In this document: positions 13,447 to 22,967 of the stretch, in pieces
Layout of the letters: every line of letters begins with the position of its first letter
Numbering within the stretch: position 1 is the first letter of the stretch
Source: Bacteroides pyogenes_A
Lineage (GTDB): Bacteria; Bacteroidota; Bacteroidia; Bacteroidales; Bacteroidaceae
Strand: one strand, 5' to 3'
Length of the DNA stretch: 64,000 nucleotides
Assembly (NCBI RefSeq): GCF_048595595.1
Contig: NZ_CP184347.1
Translations under genes and position numbers: made by a program
Notes under the pieces: generated by a model
Told to the model about the DNA's origin: nothing
Databases searched by the model: none
What the model saw: only the letters and a program-made list of their open reading frames with translations

Positions 13447-15771
13447 TCAATGAATATCATGCAAATAGGCGTTTGCGGCATCGGTCACTTTGTCAATCGT
13501 CTTCAAAAGGCTTGCAGTCACTTTTTTCACCTCATTCGAATACTCAGAACCACGCATACCCTCCAGCCATGTGAGAGCGGAGAGGGAGTCGGAAGCATTG
13601 ATGACCGTAAACAGAGGAAGGAGCTTATGTGCCATATCTGCTATTTCATCTACATTTTTACGTTCCAATGCTTCTTTCATCCGCGCGGCATTCTTACCGG
13701 TTTCCTCAATAAAAGTCCGGATAATGGCCCGGGCAGCTTCCGGATCGTCTTCGGAAAACGCTGTCAGAGCAGAAAAGCAAAGCGAAGATGAAGAGTTCTG
13801 CGGTATATCAGAGGGCATATATCCGGTATTCTTCGTTATCCGGCGGATACCGACAGCTGACATCAGCTCTGCGATAGTGAAGGGTTTGTGCAGGCATCCC
13901 GCAAAACCGTGCTCACGCAGAATAGCTTCATCCATTTCACTCCGGGCCGTAACAGCAATAACAGGAATACTCCGGGCCTGAGGCGTATTCGATGTTCTGA
14001 GCAGGCGAAGCAGATCAAGCCCGTTGATAGCAGGCATTTGTATGTCGGTCAGCAAGAGGTCGAAAGTAAAATCCCGCAGTTGACACATCAGCTCGTCGAG
14101 TTGCTGGCAGCAAACTGCAATAATGCCTTGCTGCCGAAGCATGGCGGCCGTCAGCTCAAGCTGAATCTTGTCGTCATCTATCAATAAGACACGAAACTCT
14201 TCCGCAGGATTTGCCTGTTCCGCATCTTCATCCTTAGCCGGTGAAGTCTTGGTTTCTTTACGGCGGTTATTGTTATAAGCACTTTTCCCGACCGGATATA
14301 AAGGCAAAATAACCGTGAAACGGCTTCCTTCACCCAATGCGCTATCGACACTGATTTTTCCTTCGAGCAGAGTCACCAGCTTATGAACGATCGAGAGTCC
14401 CAGCCCGAACCCCTCCGCTCCTTGAGCACCGGGCAAACGCGTGAATTCCTGAAAAATTCGTTCGCAATCTTCCACCGCTATTCCCTTGCCTGTGTCGGTT
14501 ATTTCAATTGTCAACAACGATCTTTCGTAAGCGGCAGTCAAAGTAACGCTTCCTTCTTCCGTAAACTTCACGGCATTCGACAACAAATTGTTTATAATCT
14601 GACGCAATCGCAGCGGATCGCTCACATATCTCTCCGAAAGCTCAGGCGCAATGACACACTTCAGAGTCAGACCTTTTTCATCCATTATGGGGGTGAAACT
14701 CACTGAGATCTCTTCGAACAGTTGTGCCGGAGTGAACGAAACACGGTTCACTTCCGCCTTATTCAAATCGAGCCGGTGGAAGTCGAGCAAATCGGTTACC
14801 AGTTTCAATAGATGATCTGACGAACTTTTCATGTTATCGAGATAAAAGCGCTGCCGTTCGTCTTTCGTCAAGCGGGAAAGGAGTTCGGTATATCCGATAA
14901 TGGAGCTTAGGGGAGCTTTAAAATCATGCGTGATGGTCAACATCAGTTTTTCACGGGCAGCCAATAAAGCCTCCGCTCGTTTGTTTGCCTCTTCCAACTG
15001 TTTGCGGTATCGGTTTTTTCTCGTTATATCACGCATGACCAACATGAGGAATATGGCCGAAAGCAACACGCCGCCAACGGCTATGCCTCCTATGATGTGA
15101 GAAGAGCGTTTTCTGACAGACTGATAAAGCTCGGCCTCTTGCCTGGCTCGTTGCAGAATGTCTACTTCATACCCTTTAATCAAGCTATCCATCCGGTTGG
15201 TGAGCAATTCGTTCATGCGCTGATACGCCGCACTGTTACGCCGGATGCTTGTCTTTGTCTTGATTCGTTTCCGGCGGGTAGCCATACGTATTTTGTGTTG
15301 AAGAGAATCGGTCGTGGCAATCGGTTCAAGAATAGTATCCGTAGCAAATTCAAGAGAAGTATTGACCAGTAGGGCAGTATCCTTTTTCGAAGGAACAAAC
15401 ACTTCGCCCAAACGTTTGAAAAAACCTTTTTTCTTGAGTTTCGTCACCAATGTATCCCGCTTGGTGATCACACGGTTTTGTACACGATGCCGCGTAATCA
15501 CGGAATCTTGCTCCGAGATGATTTCTTCCACCTCCGAAGCAGACAGCAAACTATCATTCGCTTCATTCAGCACACGCAGCATCTCAATGGTATTCCGGTC
15601 TTTCTCGTGCAAAAGCAAGAGTATGCTGTCTGTTTTCAAATCCTGCAAATTATCTGCCGAAGACAAATTCTCCATTTCACGATAAACAAATATCAAAGAA
15701 AAAATAAGCATGGCGAGAAGCAAGGAATAGCCAACGGCTATTTTCAGTTTTGTAGAACGAAAAGAAGACAT
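13447..15771 (-). CDS. Hybrid sensor histidine kinase with receiver and HPt domains
   Basis: 774 residues. TM1 is at about 11-30 and TM2 at about 226-246, with a periplasmic segment between them. Then come the HisKA box with phospho-acceptor His282 (THDFKAPLSS), a HATPase with N-box Asn399, G1 DTGKG (426-430) and G2 GFGLGLS (454-460). A receiver follows with Asp576 (LLTDIQMP) and Lys629, then an HPt domain with His715 (MAHKLL). All phosphorelay residues are present. The output must be another protein, since there is no DNA-binding domain. The gene starts 11 bp after the MATE transporter stop on the same strand, so the two probably share a transcript. The partner regulator is not adjacent; the sigma-54 response regulator at 18276 is the nearest candidate (inference). 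Confidence 0.9.
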   Translation of the reverse strand: MSSFRSTKLKIAVGYSLLLAMLIFSLIFVYREMENLSSADNLQDLKTDSILLLLHEKDRNTIEMLRVLNEANDSLLSASEVEEIISEQDSVITRHRVQNRVITKRDTLVTKLKKKGFFKRLGEVFVPSKKDTALLVNTSLEFATDTILEPIATTDSLQHKIRMATRRKRIKTKTSIRRNSAAYQRMNELLTNRMDSLIKGYEVDILQRARQEAELYQSVRKRSSHIIGGIAVGGVLLSAIFLMLVMRDITRKNRYRKQLEEANKRAEALLAAREKLMLTITHDFKAPLSSIIGYTELLSRLTKDERQRFYLDNMKSSSDHLLKLVTDLLDFHRLDLNKAEVNRVSFTPAQLFEEISVSFTPIMDEKGLTLKCVIAPELSERYVSDPLRLRQIINNLLSNAVKFTEEGSVTLTAAYERSLLTIEITDTGKGIAVEDCERIFQEFTRLPGAQGAEGFGLGLSIVHKLVTLLEGKISVDSALGEGSRFTVILPLYPVGKSAYNNNRRKETKTSPAKDEDAEQANPAEEFRVLLIDDDKIQLELTAAMLRQQGIIAVCCQQLDELMCQLRDFTFDLLLTDIQMPAINGLDLLRLLRTSNTPQARSIPVIAVTARSEMDEAILREHGFAGCLHKPFTIAELMSAVGIRRITKNTGYMPSDIPQNSSSSLCFSALTAFSEDDPEAARAIIRTFIEETGKNAARMKEALERKNVDEIADMAHKLLPLFTVINASDSLSALTWLEGMRGSEYSNEVKKVTASLLKTIDKVTDAANAYLHDIH

Positions 15772-15782
15772 AAGTTGATTTT

Positions 15783-17159
15783 TTAAGTGTCAATCATCGA
15801 AGTACGCAACTTGATTTGCTGCCGAAAGCGCAACCAGAGCATTATGCCGGCACTGGTCAATCCAAAAGGGAATGCCATCCAGATACCAATTATCCCCCAC
15901 TCTAATGTGAAACCACAGAAGTATCCGACAGGAAGAGAGATAAGGAAGTAGGCGATGAAGGCGATGAGCATCATCGGTTTCACATCCGAAATTCCACGCA
16001 AAGCATTGGCAAAGGTTATTTGCAATCCATCGCCAAACTGATAGACCAGAAAAGGAAGCACCAATGATGTAACCATTCCTGCCACTTGGGTGCTGTCGGT
16101 AAACCAGCCTCCCAAGTAATTACGACAAAGAAAAACAATCAAAGAAAGGGTTACCCCCAATGCCATCATCAAGTGAAAGCCGGCATAGACCGAACGGCGT
16201 ACATTCAGCATATCTTCCTGTCCCTTAAAGTTACTGACTCTTACCGCAACAGCAGCTCCCATGCCGTAATACATCATAAAGGTAAACTGAGAAATGGTAA
16301 GCATGATTTGATGGGAAGCCAAAGCGATGGTGCCCAACCAACCGATCATTACGGCACTCAGGCTGAAAGATGCGGCTTCCATGCCCATTTGAAATCCTAT
16401 GGGCCATCCGAGCGCATTTAAACGGCGAAGCACAGAGCGGGACCATCCCAAACGAAAAAAGCCGATTTTATAACGAAGGAAACGAGGGCTTCGGACAAAA
16501 ACGGCAACAAATACCACCACCATCATAATGCGCGAAAACAAAGTACTGATTCCAGCTCCCAGCAGTCCTAACTCCGGAAAACCGAGTTTCCCATAGATTA
16601 ATAGATAATTACCGATAATGTTCAGTACATTTCCTCCCAACAATATCCACATGGCGGTTTTTGTATCCGTTATTCCATCGGTAAATTGTTTGAATCCATT
16701 GAACAGCATCACAAACACCAACGACGCCAAAAGCACAAGATAATAGGGCTTTATCAATGGAATCAATTCTTCAGGTTGGCCAAGGTTCTCTACATTCAGC
16801 CAAAGCACTCCCATAATCACAGTGAGCAATACGGCTATCAGGAAATTGGCCAACAGGCTGCAACGCAATGCCTGTCCCGCAGGCGGGAACTGACGGGTTC
16901 CATACAGTTCACCGACAATAGGCGTAAGCCCATACGAAAATCCGACGCTGAATATAATGACTAAATTGAAAACATTATTGACAAAGGAAGCAGCTCCTAA
17001 TTCTTCCGTACTATGATGCCCGATCATCAATGTATCGGCAAATCCGAGGATAATTACCCCAACTTGCCCGATGACGATCGGTAATCCAAGAAAGAACAAC
17101 GCTTTATAATGGGACTTATATGTTTTATAAATATTTTTCATTTTTCTCTTTTTCTTCAA
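15783..17159 (-). CDS. MATE-family multidrug/toxin efflux transporter
   Basis: 458 residues with about 12 membrane segments in two homologous halves, as usual for the family. The first half carries the conserved LGLPIVIGQVGVIILGFADTLMIGHH segment and the second the matching LGWPIGFQMGMEAASF. The translation starts MKKKRKMKNIYK; the second Met (start at 17141) may be the true start. It is a Na+ or H+ antiporter exporting organic compounds, with the substrate unknown. It is upstream of the hybrid kinase in a likely two-gene operon. Confidence 0.9.
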   Translation of the reverse strand: MKKKRKMKNIYKTYKSHYKALFFLGLPIVIGQVGVIILGFADTLMIGHHSTEELGAASFVNNVFNLVIIFSVGFSYGLTPIVGELYGTRQFPPAGQALRCSLLANFLIAVLLTVIMGVLWLNVENLGQPEELIPLIKPYYLVLLASLVFVMLFNGFKQFTDGITDTKTAMWILLGGNVLNIIGNYLLIYGKLGFPELGLLGAGISTLFSRIMMVVVFVAVFVRSPRFLRYKIGFFRLGWSRSVLRRLNALGWPIGFQMGMEAASFSLSAVMIGWLGTIALASHQIMLTISQFTFMMYYGMGAAVAVRVSNFKGQEDMLNVRRSVYAGFHLMMALGVTLSLIVFLCRNYLGGWFTDSTQVAGMVTSLVLPFLVYQFGDGLQITFANALRGISDVKPMMLIAFIAYFLISLPVGYFCGFTLEWGIIGIWMAFPFGLTSAGIMLWLRFRQQIKLRTSMIDT

Positions 17160-17347
17160 TTATGATGTAAGTTCCATTCGTTGCAATCTCCGTCGAGACA
17201 TTACTTTTTCAGGACAGAATTAACAGCTTCCTCAATGTAACCATATTCTTAAACAAACACAGTGCTGCTAACTAGCAGTTTTACAGTATGAGGGCTTTAA
17301 ATTATGGCGGCTCTTCATATGTTTTTCAGGAAATCGGACAGTTCAAT

Positions 17348-18184
17348 TTATAATACTGTCACTTTCAATATCTTCACATCTTCTTCCGGGCGATCGCTTC
17401 GGTCGGTCTTCACATTTTGTATCTTTTCTACGATTTCCATCCCCTCCACTACTTCTCCGAACACAGTGTATTCACCATCTAAATGAGGCGTACCGCCTAC
17501 TGTCGTATAAGCTTTTATCTGTTCCGGCGTGAAATGGAAATCCGGTTCTTTCCCAGCCTCTTTCCGCGCCTCTTCAAACAGTTTTTCCTGAAGTTCATAA
17601 AGCCCGTCTTCATCATTCGCTTTCCGCATTTTATAAATTTCCTTCATGTGCTTCTGCGCCAACGCATTGAAAATAATATTCACACGGTTTTCATTCTTCC
17701 GGTTTTCCATATTCAATAGTGTAGAGTCATTGAATACTTTTCCTGTCACGATGTAAAACTGACAACCGGAAGACTCCTTCTTCGGATTGACATTATCACC
17801 TTGGCGGGCGGCAGACAAGGCCCCTTTCTTATGAAAGAACTGCGGATACGCAAATTCTGCCGGGATCGTATATCCCACATCGCCGCTCCCTAACATTTTT
17901 CCTTTAGGGGCATTCTTAGAATCGGGATCTCCCGCCTGAACCATGAAGTCTTTGATGACACGGTGAAACAAAGTTCCTTCATAGACTCCTTGCTTTGCCA
18001 ACTTTATAAAATTATCACGATGTTTTGGTGTCTCGTCGTACAACTCAACTTTAATATCTCCTAAACTCGTTTCAATCTTTACCAACGTCCGGCTATCCAT
18101 ATTTCCTTCTTTTTTTATCCTGTTTTTACAACCGATGAGGCTGCTAAACAATACAATTAATACTAACAACGACGTATTTTTCAT
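17348..18184 (-). CDS. Cyclophilin-type peptidyl-prolyl isomerase lipoprotein
   Basis: 278 residues with lipobox SLIGC (Cys19). The cyclophilin core is visible from KIETSLGDIKVELYDETPKHRDNF through TLFHRVIKDFMVQAGDP, then ESSGCQFYIVTG, and ends with HLDGEYTVFGEVVEGM. A helical charged insertion (about 170-225, EIYKMRKANDEDGLYELQEKL) separates the last strands, as seen in Bacteroidales homologues. It catalyses cis-trans proline isomerisation of exported proteins. It is divergent from the response regulator gene; back-to-back -7 elements lie between them. Confidence 0.9.
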   Translation of the reverse strand: MKNTSLLVLIVLFSSLIGCKNRIKKEGNMDSRTLVKIETSLGDIKVELYDETPKHRDNFIKLAKQGVYEGTLFHRVIKDFMVQAGDPDSKNAPKGKMLGSGDVGYTIPAEFAYPQFFHKKGALSAARQGDNVNPKKESSGCQFYIVTGKVFNDSTLLNMENRKNENRVNIIFNALAQKHMKEIYKMRKANDEDGLYELQEKLFEEARKEAGKEPDFHFTPEQIKAYTTVGGTPHLDGEYTVFGEVVEGMEIVEKIQNVKTDRSDRPEEDVKILKVTVL

Positions 18185-18209
18185 AACACTTTTGTTTTAT
18201 TTAAGTCTG

Positions 18210-18217
18210 CAAAGATA
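18210..18217 (-). promoter_or_regulatory. -7 element for the cyclophilin gene
   Basis: The minus strand reads TATCTTTG, 26 bp before the start codon. I see no good -33 partner. Confidence 0.5.
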
Positions 18218-18238
18218 CTATTTTCACATGGAATCTCT

Positions 18239-18246
18239 TATCTTTG
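18239..18246 (+). promoter_or_regulatory. -7 element for the sigma-54 response regulator gene
   Basis: TATCTTTG 29 bp before the ATG at 18276. It is the mirror image of the cyclophilin element, 21 bp away. Confidence 0.5.
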
Positions 18247-18275
18247 CGCCTTAAAAGAGGCAAAAAGGTCGCAAA

Positions 18276-19643
18276 ATGAAATCGATATTAATTGTTGAAG
18301 ATGATATTACTTTTGGGATGATGCTGAAAACCTGGTTAAGCAAGAAGGGGTTTGAAGTATCGTCTGTAAGCACGGTTTCACGTGCTCAAAAACAGATTGA
18401 GGAAAAAACGGTCGACTTAATTTTATCCGATTTGCGCCTGCCCGATCAGGAAGGTATCGATCTCTTGAAATGGATGAACAAACAACAAACCCGGATACCT
18501 TTAATTATAATGACCGGCTATGCCGACATACAGTCGGCCGTGCAAGCCATCAAACTGGGTGCGGGCGATTACATAGCAAAACCGGTGAATCCGGAGGAGT
18601 TGTTGAAAAAAATATCGGAAGTGCTGAAAGAAGGAAGCAGCTCCACCTCATCTTCCAAGCATAAGACAAGTGTTGCAACAAAGTCGGAATCTGAAGCTGA
18701 CGAAAAACATCAAAGCTCTTTTCTCGAAGGAGAGAGCGATGCGGCCAAGCAGCTTTATGGATACGTAGATCTGGTAGCTCCGACCAATATGTCGGTTCTC
18801 ATCAATGGCTCCAGCGGAACAGGAAAAGAATATGTAGCACATCGCATCCATCAACTAAGCAAACGCAGCGATCAAGCTTTCATCGCAGTCGACTGCGGTG
18901 CAATTCCCAAAGAGCTTGCGGCATCCGAATTTTTCGGGCATGTAAAAGGTTCTTTTACCGGAGCCTTAACAGACAAAACGGGAGCTTTTGTTGCAGCTAA
19001 CGGCGGTACCATCTTTTTAGATGAGATAGGCAATCTCAGCTACGAAGTGCAAGTGCAACTACTTCGTGCCCTGCAAGAGAGAAAAATCCGACCGGTAGGA
19101 TCAACTCAGGAAGTCAATGTAGATATCCGCCTTATATCCGCCACTAATGAAAACTTGGAACAAGCCATAGAAAAAGGCAGTTTCCGGGAAGACCTCTATC
19201 ATCGTATCAATGAGTTTACATTGCAAATTCCGGATTTAAAAGACCGAAGCGAAGATATACTCCTTTTTGCCAACTTCTTTCTTGATCAAGCAAACAAAGA
19301 ATTGAACAAGCAACTCATCGGGTTCGATTCCAAATCATCTCAAGCCTTGCTCAACTATCATTGGCCGGGAAACTTGCGTCAAATGAAAAACCTTGTAAAA
19401 CGGGCAACCCTATTGGCTCAAGAGAAAATTATCACTATTGAAGATTTGGGACCGGAAATTTTAGAAACTCCTCCCACCACCTATGAGAATAGCATGGCTT
19501 TGCACAATGAAGAAATGGAAAAAGAGCAGATCCTGGAAGCGCTTCGTCAAACAGGAAATAATAAAAGCAAAGCCGCCCGGTTACTGAATATAGATAGGAA
19601 AACATTATATAATAAATTAAAGCTATACGACATTCGGCTGTAA
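18276..19643 (+). CDS. Sigma-54-dependent response regulator (NtrC/AtoC type)
   Basis: 455 residues: a receiver with Asp52 (LILSDLRLPD) and Lys102, a Ser/Lys-rich linker (118-145), an AAA+ domain with Walker A GSSGTGKE (178-185), the sigma-54-contacting loop as GSFTGA (225-230; the usual form is GAFTGA) and Walker B TIFLDE (245-250). A Fis-type helix-turn-helix ends it (NNKSKAARLLNIDRKTLYNKL). It activates sigma-54 promoters when phosphorylated. No kinase is adjacent; the hybrid kinase 2.5 kb away is a possible partner. Confidence 0.92.
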   Translation: MKSILIVEDDITFGMMLKTWLSKKGFEVSSVSTVSRAQKQIEEKTVDLILSDLRLPDQEGIDLLKWMNKQQTRIPLIIMTGYADIQSAVQAIKLGAGDYIAKPVNPEELLKKISEVLKEGSSSTSSSKHKTSVATKSESEADEKHQSSFLEGESDAAKQLYGYVDLVAPTNMSVLINGSSGTGKEYVAHRIHQLSKRSDQAFIAVDCGAIPKELAASEFFGHVKGSFTGALTDKTGAFVAANGGTIFLDEIGNLSYEVQVQLLRALQERKIRPVGSTQEVNVDIRLISATNENLEQAIEKGSFREDLYHRINEFTLQIPDLKDRSEDILLFANFFLDQANKELNKQLIGFDSKSSQALLNYHWPGNLRQMKNLVKRATLLAQEKIITIEDLGPEILETPPTTYENSMALHNEEMEKEQILEALRQTGNNKSKAARLLNIDRKTLYNKLKLYDIRL

Positions 19644-19904
19644 ACAAAAAAGTGTGGAATAATTCTACAATCCAATCCACACATTCCACACATTATCAAC
19701 ATCCTCTCACACTTCCACAAGTGCACATTTATTTAAAGATCAAAACATTATGCCTTATTTATCAGTTTGGCACAAGCTTTGATGTTTTTTAAGTACGAAT
19801 AATGACTGATTATCAGACATAAAAAATATAGAAACAACCGATTCCTTAACTTGAAACGAGAGAGTTGAATTTTATTTTATTGAAGAAAATCATTTAAGCA
19901 AACA

Positions 19905-20153
19905 GTGATGAAAAAAATTGTCTTAGTAGTAGCAATGTTTATGTTTGTTTGTAGTGGTTCATTCTTGGTGAAGGCTCAGAACTCTGCAAAAGCTGTGATA
20001 GCCCCGGCAGATGTTACACTAGCCGTTGTAGTCAATGACACAATATCTCCTGACACGATTGTCAAAGATACGACTGCCAGAGATACAACAGCAGTACCTG
20101 AGCCCACCAGGGAGGAGCCTGATACTGAACCGACAGAACAGCCTGCCGAATAA
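19905..20153 (+). CDS. Small secreted protein, Thr/Pro/Glu-rich, unknown function
   Basis: 82 residues with a clear signal peptide (MKKIVLVVAMFMFVCSGSF, cleavage near VKA-Q) and an acidic, low-complexity remainder (DTTARDTTAVPEPTREEPDT). It has its own 261-bp upstream gap and a strong terminator 16 bp after the stop, which supports expression as a single gene. No family recognised. Confidence 0.55.
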   Translation: MMKKIVLVVAMFMFVCSGSFLVKAQNSAKAVIAPADVTLAVVVNDTISPDTIVKDTTARDTTAVPEPTREEPDTEPTEQPAE

Positions 20154-20168
20154 CAGTAAGCACACTAC

Positions 20169-20210
20169 AAAAAGCCATCCCTACTTGTCTATTCCGGGGA
20201 TGGCTTTTTT
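20169..20210. terminator. Bidirectional rho-independent terminator
   Basis: AAAAAGCCATCCC (20169-20181) and GGGATGGCTTTTT (20197-20209) are exact complements. The A-run and T-run serve both the small secreted gene (plus) and the pseudouridine synthase operon (minus), which converge here. Confidence 0.9.
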
Positions 20211-20213
20211 ATA

Positions 20214-20879
20214 CTACTCAAACTCTTTCCACAAAACACTATCCGGCAGGGGAGCCTCAACCTCGATAAGTTTTTTCGAAACAGGATGCACGAATAATAT
20301 TTTTCGGGCATGCAAACAAATACTTCCATCCGGATTCGACCGTTGGGCCCCGTATTTTAAATCTCCTTTAATTGGACAACCTATTTTAGACAACTGGCAA
20401 CGAATCTGATGATGCCGTCCGGTTTTTAAATCTACTTCAAGCAGATTATAGTTCTTCGAACGCCCAATCAGGCGATAACACAAAACGGCCTTTTTCCCAT
20501 CGGGCACTTCCTTATCGTAAGCATAACTTTTGTTCTGTTTCTCATTACGCACTAAAAAGTGAGCTAATTCACCTTCCAGCTCATTCGGAACATTTTTTAC
20601 AATAGCCCAATAAGTCTTTTTTACCTCGCCCGTACGAAACATTTCATTCAAGCGAGTCAGTGCTTTGCCTGTTTTGGCAAAAACAACAAGACCGCTCACC
20701 GGGCGGTCCAATCTATGAGTAACACCGAGAAAAACATTTCCGGGTTTCTGATACTTCTCTTTCAAATACTGTTTTACTGTTTCCGAAAGCGGGGTATCTC
20801 CGGTTTTATCTCCTTGGACAATCTCAGAAGCGGTCTTGTTAACTATAATAATATGATTATCTTCGTATATAACAGTCAT
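20214..20879 (-). CDS. RluA-family RNA pseudouridine synthase
   Basis: 221 residues with the motif THRLDRPVSGLVVFAKT; Asp58 is the catalytic aspartate. GRHHQIRCQLS and the KYG segment near the end are also family hallmarks. There is no N-terminal S4 domain, so it is the short form. It isomerises uridine in rRNA or tRNA; the exact target is not deducible. Last gene of a tetR-fabG-rluA-like operon, 9 bp after fabG. Confidence 0.9.
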   Translation of the reverse strand: MTVIYEDNHIIIVNKTASEIVQGDKTGDTPLSETVKQYLKEKYQKPGNVFLGVTHRLDRPVSGLVVFAKTGKALTRLNEMFRTGEVKKTYWAIVKNVPNELEGELAHFLVRNEKQNKSYAYDKEVPDGKKAVLCYRLIGRSKNYNLLEVDLKTGRHHQIRCQLSKIGCPIKGDLKYGAQRSNPDGSICLHARKILFVHPVSKKLIEVEAPLPDSVLWKEFE

Positions 20880-20888
20880 CCTGCACCG

Positions 20889-21635
20889 CTACATGTTCAT
20901 ACCGCCGTCTACCTGAATTACTTGGCCTGACACGTATGAAGACATATCAGAAGCAAGAAAAGTAGCGATATTCGCCACATCTTCAGGGGTTCCGCCACGG
21001 CGCAAAGGTATTTTTTTAGCCCACTCTGCTCTTACTTCTTCTGAAAGAGCTGCCGTCATATCCGTCAGAATGAATCCGGGAGCAATGGCATTTGCACGGA
21101 TGCCGCGAGAACCCAACTCCTGAGCTATAGATTTGGCCAAAGCAATCATGCCGGCTTTGGAAGCGGCATAGTTAGCCTGTCCGGCATTGCCATGAACACC
21201 TACCACAGAAGCCATATTGATAATGCTGCCCGATTTTTGCCGCATCATCACGGGTGTACAAGCGTGAATAAAGTTGAACGCAGACTTCAGGTTTACATTG
21301 ATTACCATATCCCACTGTTGTTCGCTCATACGCATCATCAGTCCATCGCGAGTAATACCGGCATTGTTCACCAGAATATCGATACGTCCGAAATCTTTTT
21401 GAATCTCTCCTACAACTTTCGCCGTATCTTCAAAATTAGCTGCATTCGAAGCATATCCTTTTGCTTTCACACCCATTGCTTCCAGCTCTTTGGCTGTCTT
21501 CTCAGCATTCTCATCGATAAGAAGGTCGGTAAATGCAATATTTGCTCCTTCGGAAGCAAATTTCAAAGCGATTGCCTTACCAATACCACGAGCGGCGCCG
21601 GTAACAATAGCTGTTTTTCCATCTAATAATCCCAT
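20889..21635 (-). CDS. fabG: 3-oxoacyl-[acyl-carrier-protein] reductase
   Basis: 248 residues, a classical short-chain dehydrogenase. The cofactor motif is TGAARGIG (12-19) and NNAG lies at 90-93. The catalytic residues are Ser143, Tyr156 and Lys160 (YAASK). It performs the first reduction of fatty-acid elongation with NADPH. It lies 18 bp downstream of a TetR-family gene and upstream of a pseudouridine synthase. Confidence 0.93.
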   Translation of the reverse strand: MGLLDGKTAIVTGAARGIGKAIALKFASEGANIAFTDLLIDENAEKTAKELEAMGVKAKGYASNAANFEDTAKVVGEIQKDFGRIDILVNNAGITRDGLMMRMSEQQWDMVINVNLKSAFNFIHACTPVMMRQKSGSIINMASVVGVHGNAGQANYAASKAGMIALAKSIAQELGSRGIRANAIAPGFILTDMTAALSEEVRAEWAKKIPLRRGGTPEDVANIATFLASDMSSYVSGQVIQVDGGMNM

Positions 21636-21653
21636 ACTATAAAAACTATTTAA

Positions 21654-22244
21654 TTAAAATTCGGTTCTACGCAATGCGCCAAATACAATGTTGACCACAT
21701 ATTTCTTTCTTGTATCTTCATCCAAATGAGCACCTATTTGCCCGCGAATATAAGGAACCTCAATTCCTTTCACACAGTAGTGCACCAAATCGGAAATCAT
21801 TTCAATATCATCAATCTGAAAAACTCCTTTAGCTTGCCCTTCTAAAAGAACTGCCTTAAAAAGCAGTTTTTCTTTTGCATCGAATTTCTTACGAACTTTT
21901 TCTACTTTCCATATATCACGGAAAAAGTCAGCGCGCAACGTACCGTTCCGGTAAACAACCTCTTTTACCGCATCCAAGCGGGTATATATCATCTCCAGAA
22001 TCTTTTGATCCGGCGAAATGTCTTTTCCCGCCACCCGCTTCATCATATCCGACAAGATATCGAGTTCGGACTCGACAACAGCCAAATAAATCTCATCCTT
22101 GCTTTTAAAATAAGTATATAGCGTTCTCCTACCTTTTTTAGAAGCAAGAGCGATATCATTCATTGTCGTATTCTCTACCCCCATCTTTGCAAAAAGCTGG
22201 CGGGCGACATCGACTAATTTGGCTTTTGTTTTGGACACGGTCAT
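21654..22244 (-). CDS. TetR/AcrR-family transcriptional regulator
   Basis: 196 residues with an N-terminal helix-turn-helix (VENTTMNDIALASKKGRRTLYTYFKSKDEIY). The C-terminal ligand domain is helical and unassigned. It heads the operon with fabG, which suggests it may sense lipid-related signals and control fatty-acid synthesis or itself (inference). Confidence 0.9.
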   Translation of the reverse strand: MTVSKTKAKLVDVARQLFAKMGVENTTMNDIALASKKGRRTLYTYFKSKDEIYLAVVESELDILSDMMKRVAGKDISPDQKILEMIYTRLDAVKEVVYRNGTLRADFFRDIWKVEKVRKKFDAKEKLLFKAVLLEGQAKGVFQIDDIEMISDLVHYCVKGIEVPYIRGQIGAHLDEDTRKKYVVNIVFGALRRTEF

Positions 22245-22277
22245 AGGTTACAATTGCACAATGCTAAATATTTTGAG

Positions 22278-22308
22278 CAAAAGTAATTCTTTTCTTTAGA
22301 TCACACAA
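22278..22308 (-). promoter_or_regulatory. Promoter of the tetR-fabG operon
   Basis: The minus strand has TTG (22308-22306), a 20-bp spacer and TACTTTTG (22285-22278), 34 bp before the start codon. Confidence 0.65.
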
Positions 22309-22556
22309 GAAAACAGACGGAATCTTTAATACTCGCGCATGCGAATAACGTTCAGGAAAAGATCAGGAAAAAGAGTTTAGCATTCTTCTCTACATCCACA
22401 TCTGGCAGAACATACAGAATATATTAAAATATTCAATAACGGGGTCCGCAATAGGCGATGAGCCTAGTACAATCGAGTCAGTAATAAATCTCAGAACCTT
22501 AGCTTTATCGGGTTCCTGAGAAATAATGAAAGTTTGCCTTTTTCTTTAAAACGATT

Positions 22557-22626
22557 ATTCGTCTGTCGCTTGTGTTTTATTCGTCTGCCGAATGAGAGAC
22601 GAATAAAACACAAACGACGGACGAAT
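22557..22626. repeat. 70-bp palindrome with 30-bp arms
   Basis: Arms 22557-22586 and 22597-22626 are complementary at 28 of 30 positions around a 10-nt loop. Each arm begins and ends with the ATTCGTC/GACGAAT word. It lies in a 650-bp gene-poor stretch (22245-22892) between the tetR promoter and tRNA-fMet. There is no T-run, so it is not a normal terminator. It may be an extragenic palindrome or short mobile remnant. Confidence 0.75.
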
Positions 22627-22847
22627 GCAACACGAATGGGAGACGCATAAACTTTACTATAAAACCGGTAAAGCATTGCAGTGAAATGAACAACATATTG
22701 CTTACACATTCTAATTGTTTTAAATTCAGTAATTAGATACAATGACTTTTCAGAAATAGAAAGCGATTTTTATATATCAAAAGCGAAGCATCAAAACAGG
22801 AGCCAGGAGTACTCAATCACTTTTTTTTGAAAATAATATGGAAATAG

Positions 22848-22878
22848 TTTGCATATTCAAAAATAAGCAGTACCTTTG
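22848..22878 (+). promoter_or_regulatory. Promoter of tRNA-fMet
   Basis: TTTG (22848-22851), a 19-bp spacer and TACCTTTG (22871-22878), 14 bp before the tRNA. This is an essentially ideal Bacteroides promoter. Confidence 0.85.
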
Positions 22879-22892
22879 CACCCGTTAAACAT

Positions 22893-22965
<73 letters not shown>

Positions 22966-22967
22966 CT

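Noticed and set aside
22491..22742. 83-codon minus-strand frame before tRNA-fMet
   Set aside because: It is built across the 70-bp palindrome and is basic and low in complexity, with no family resemblance.
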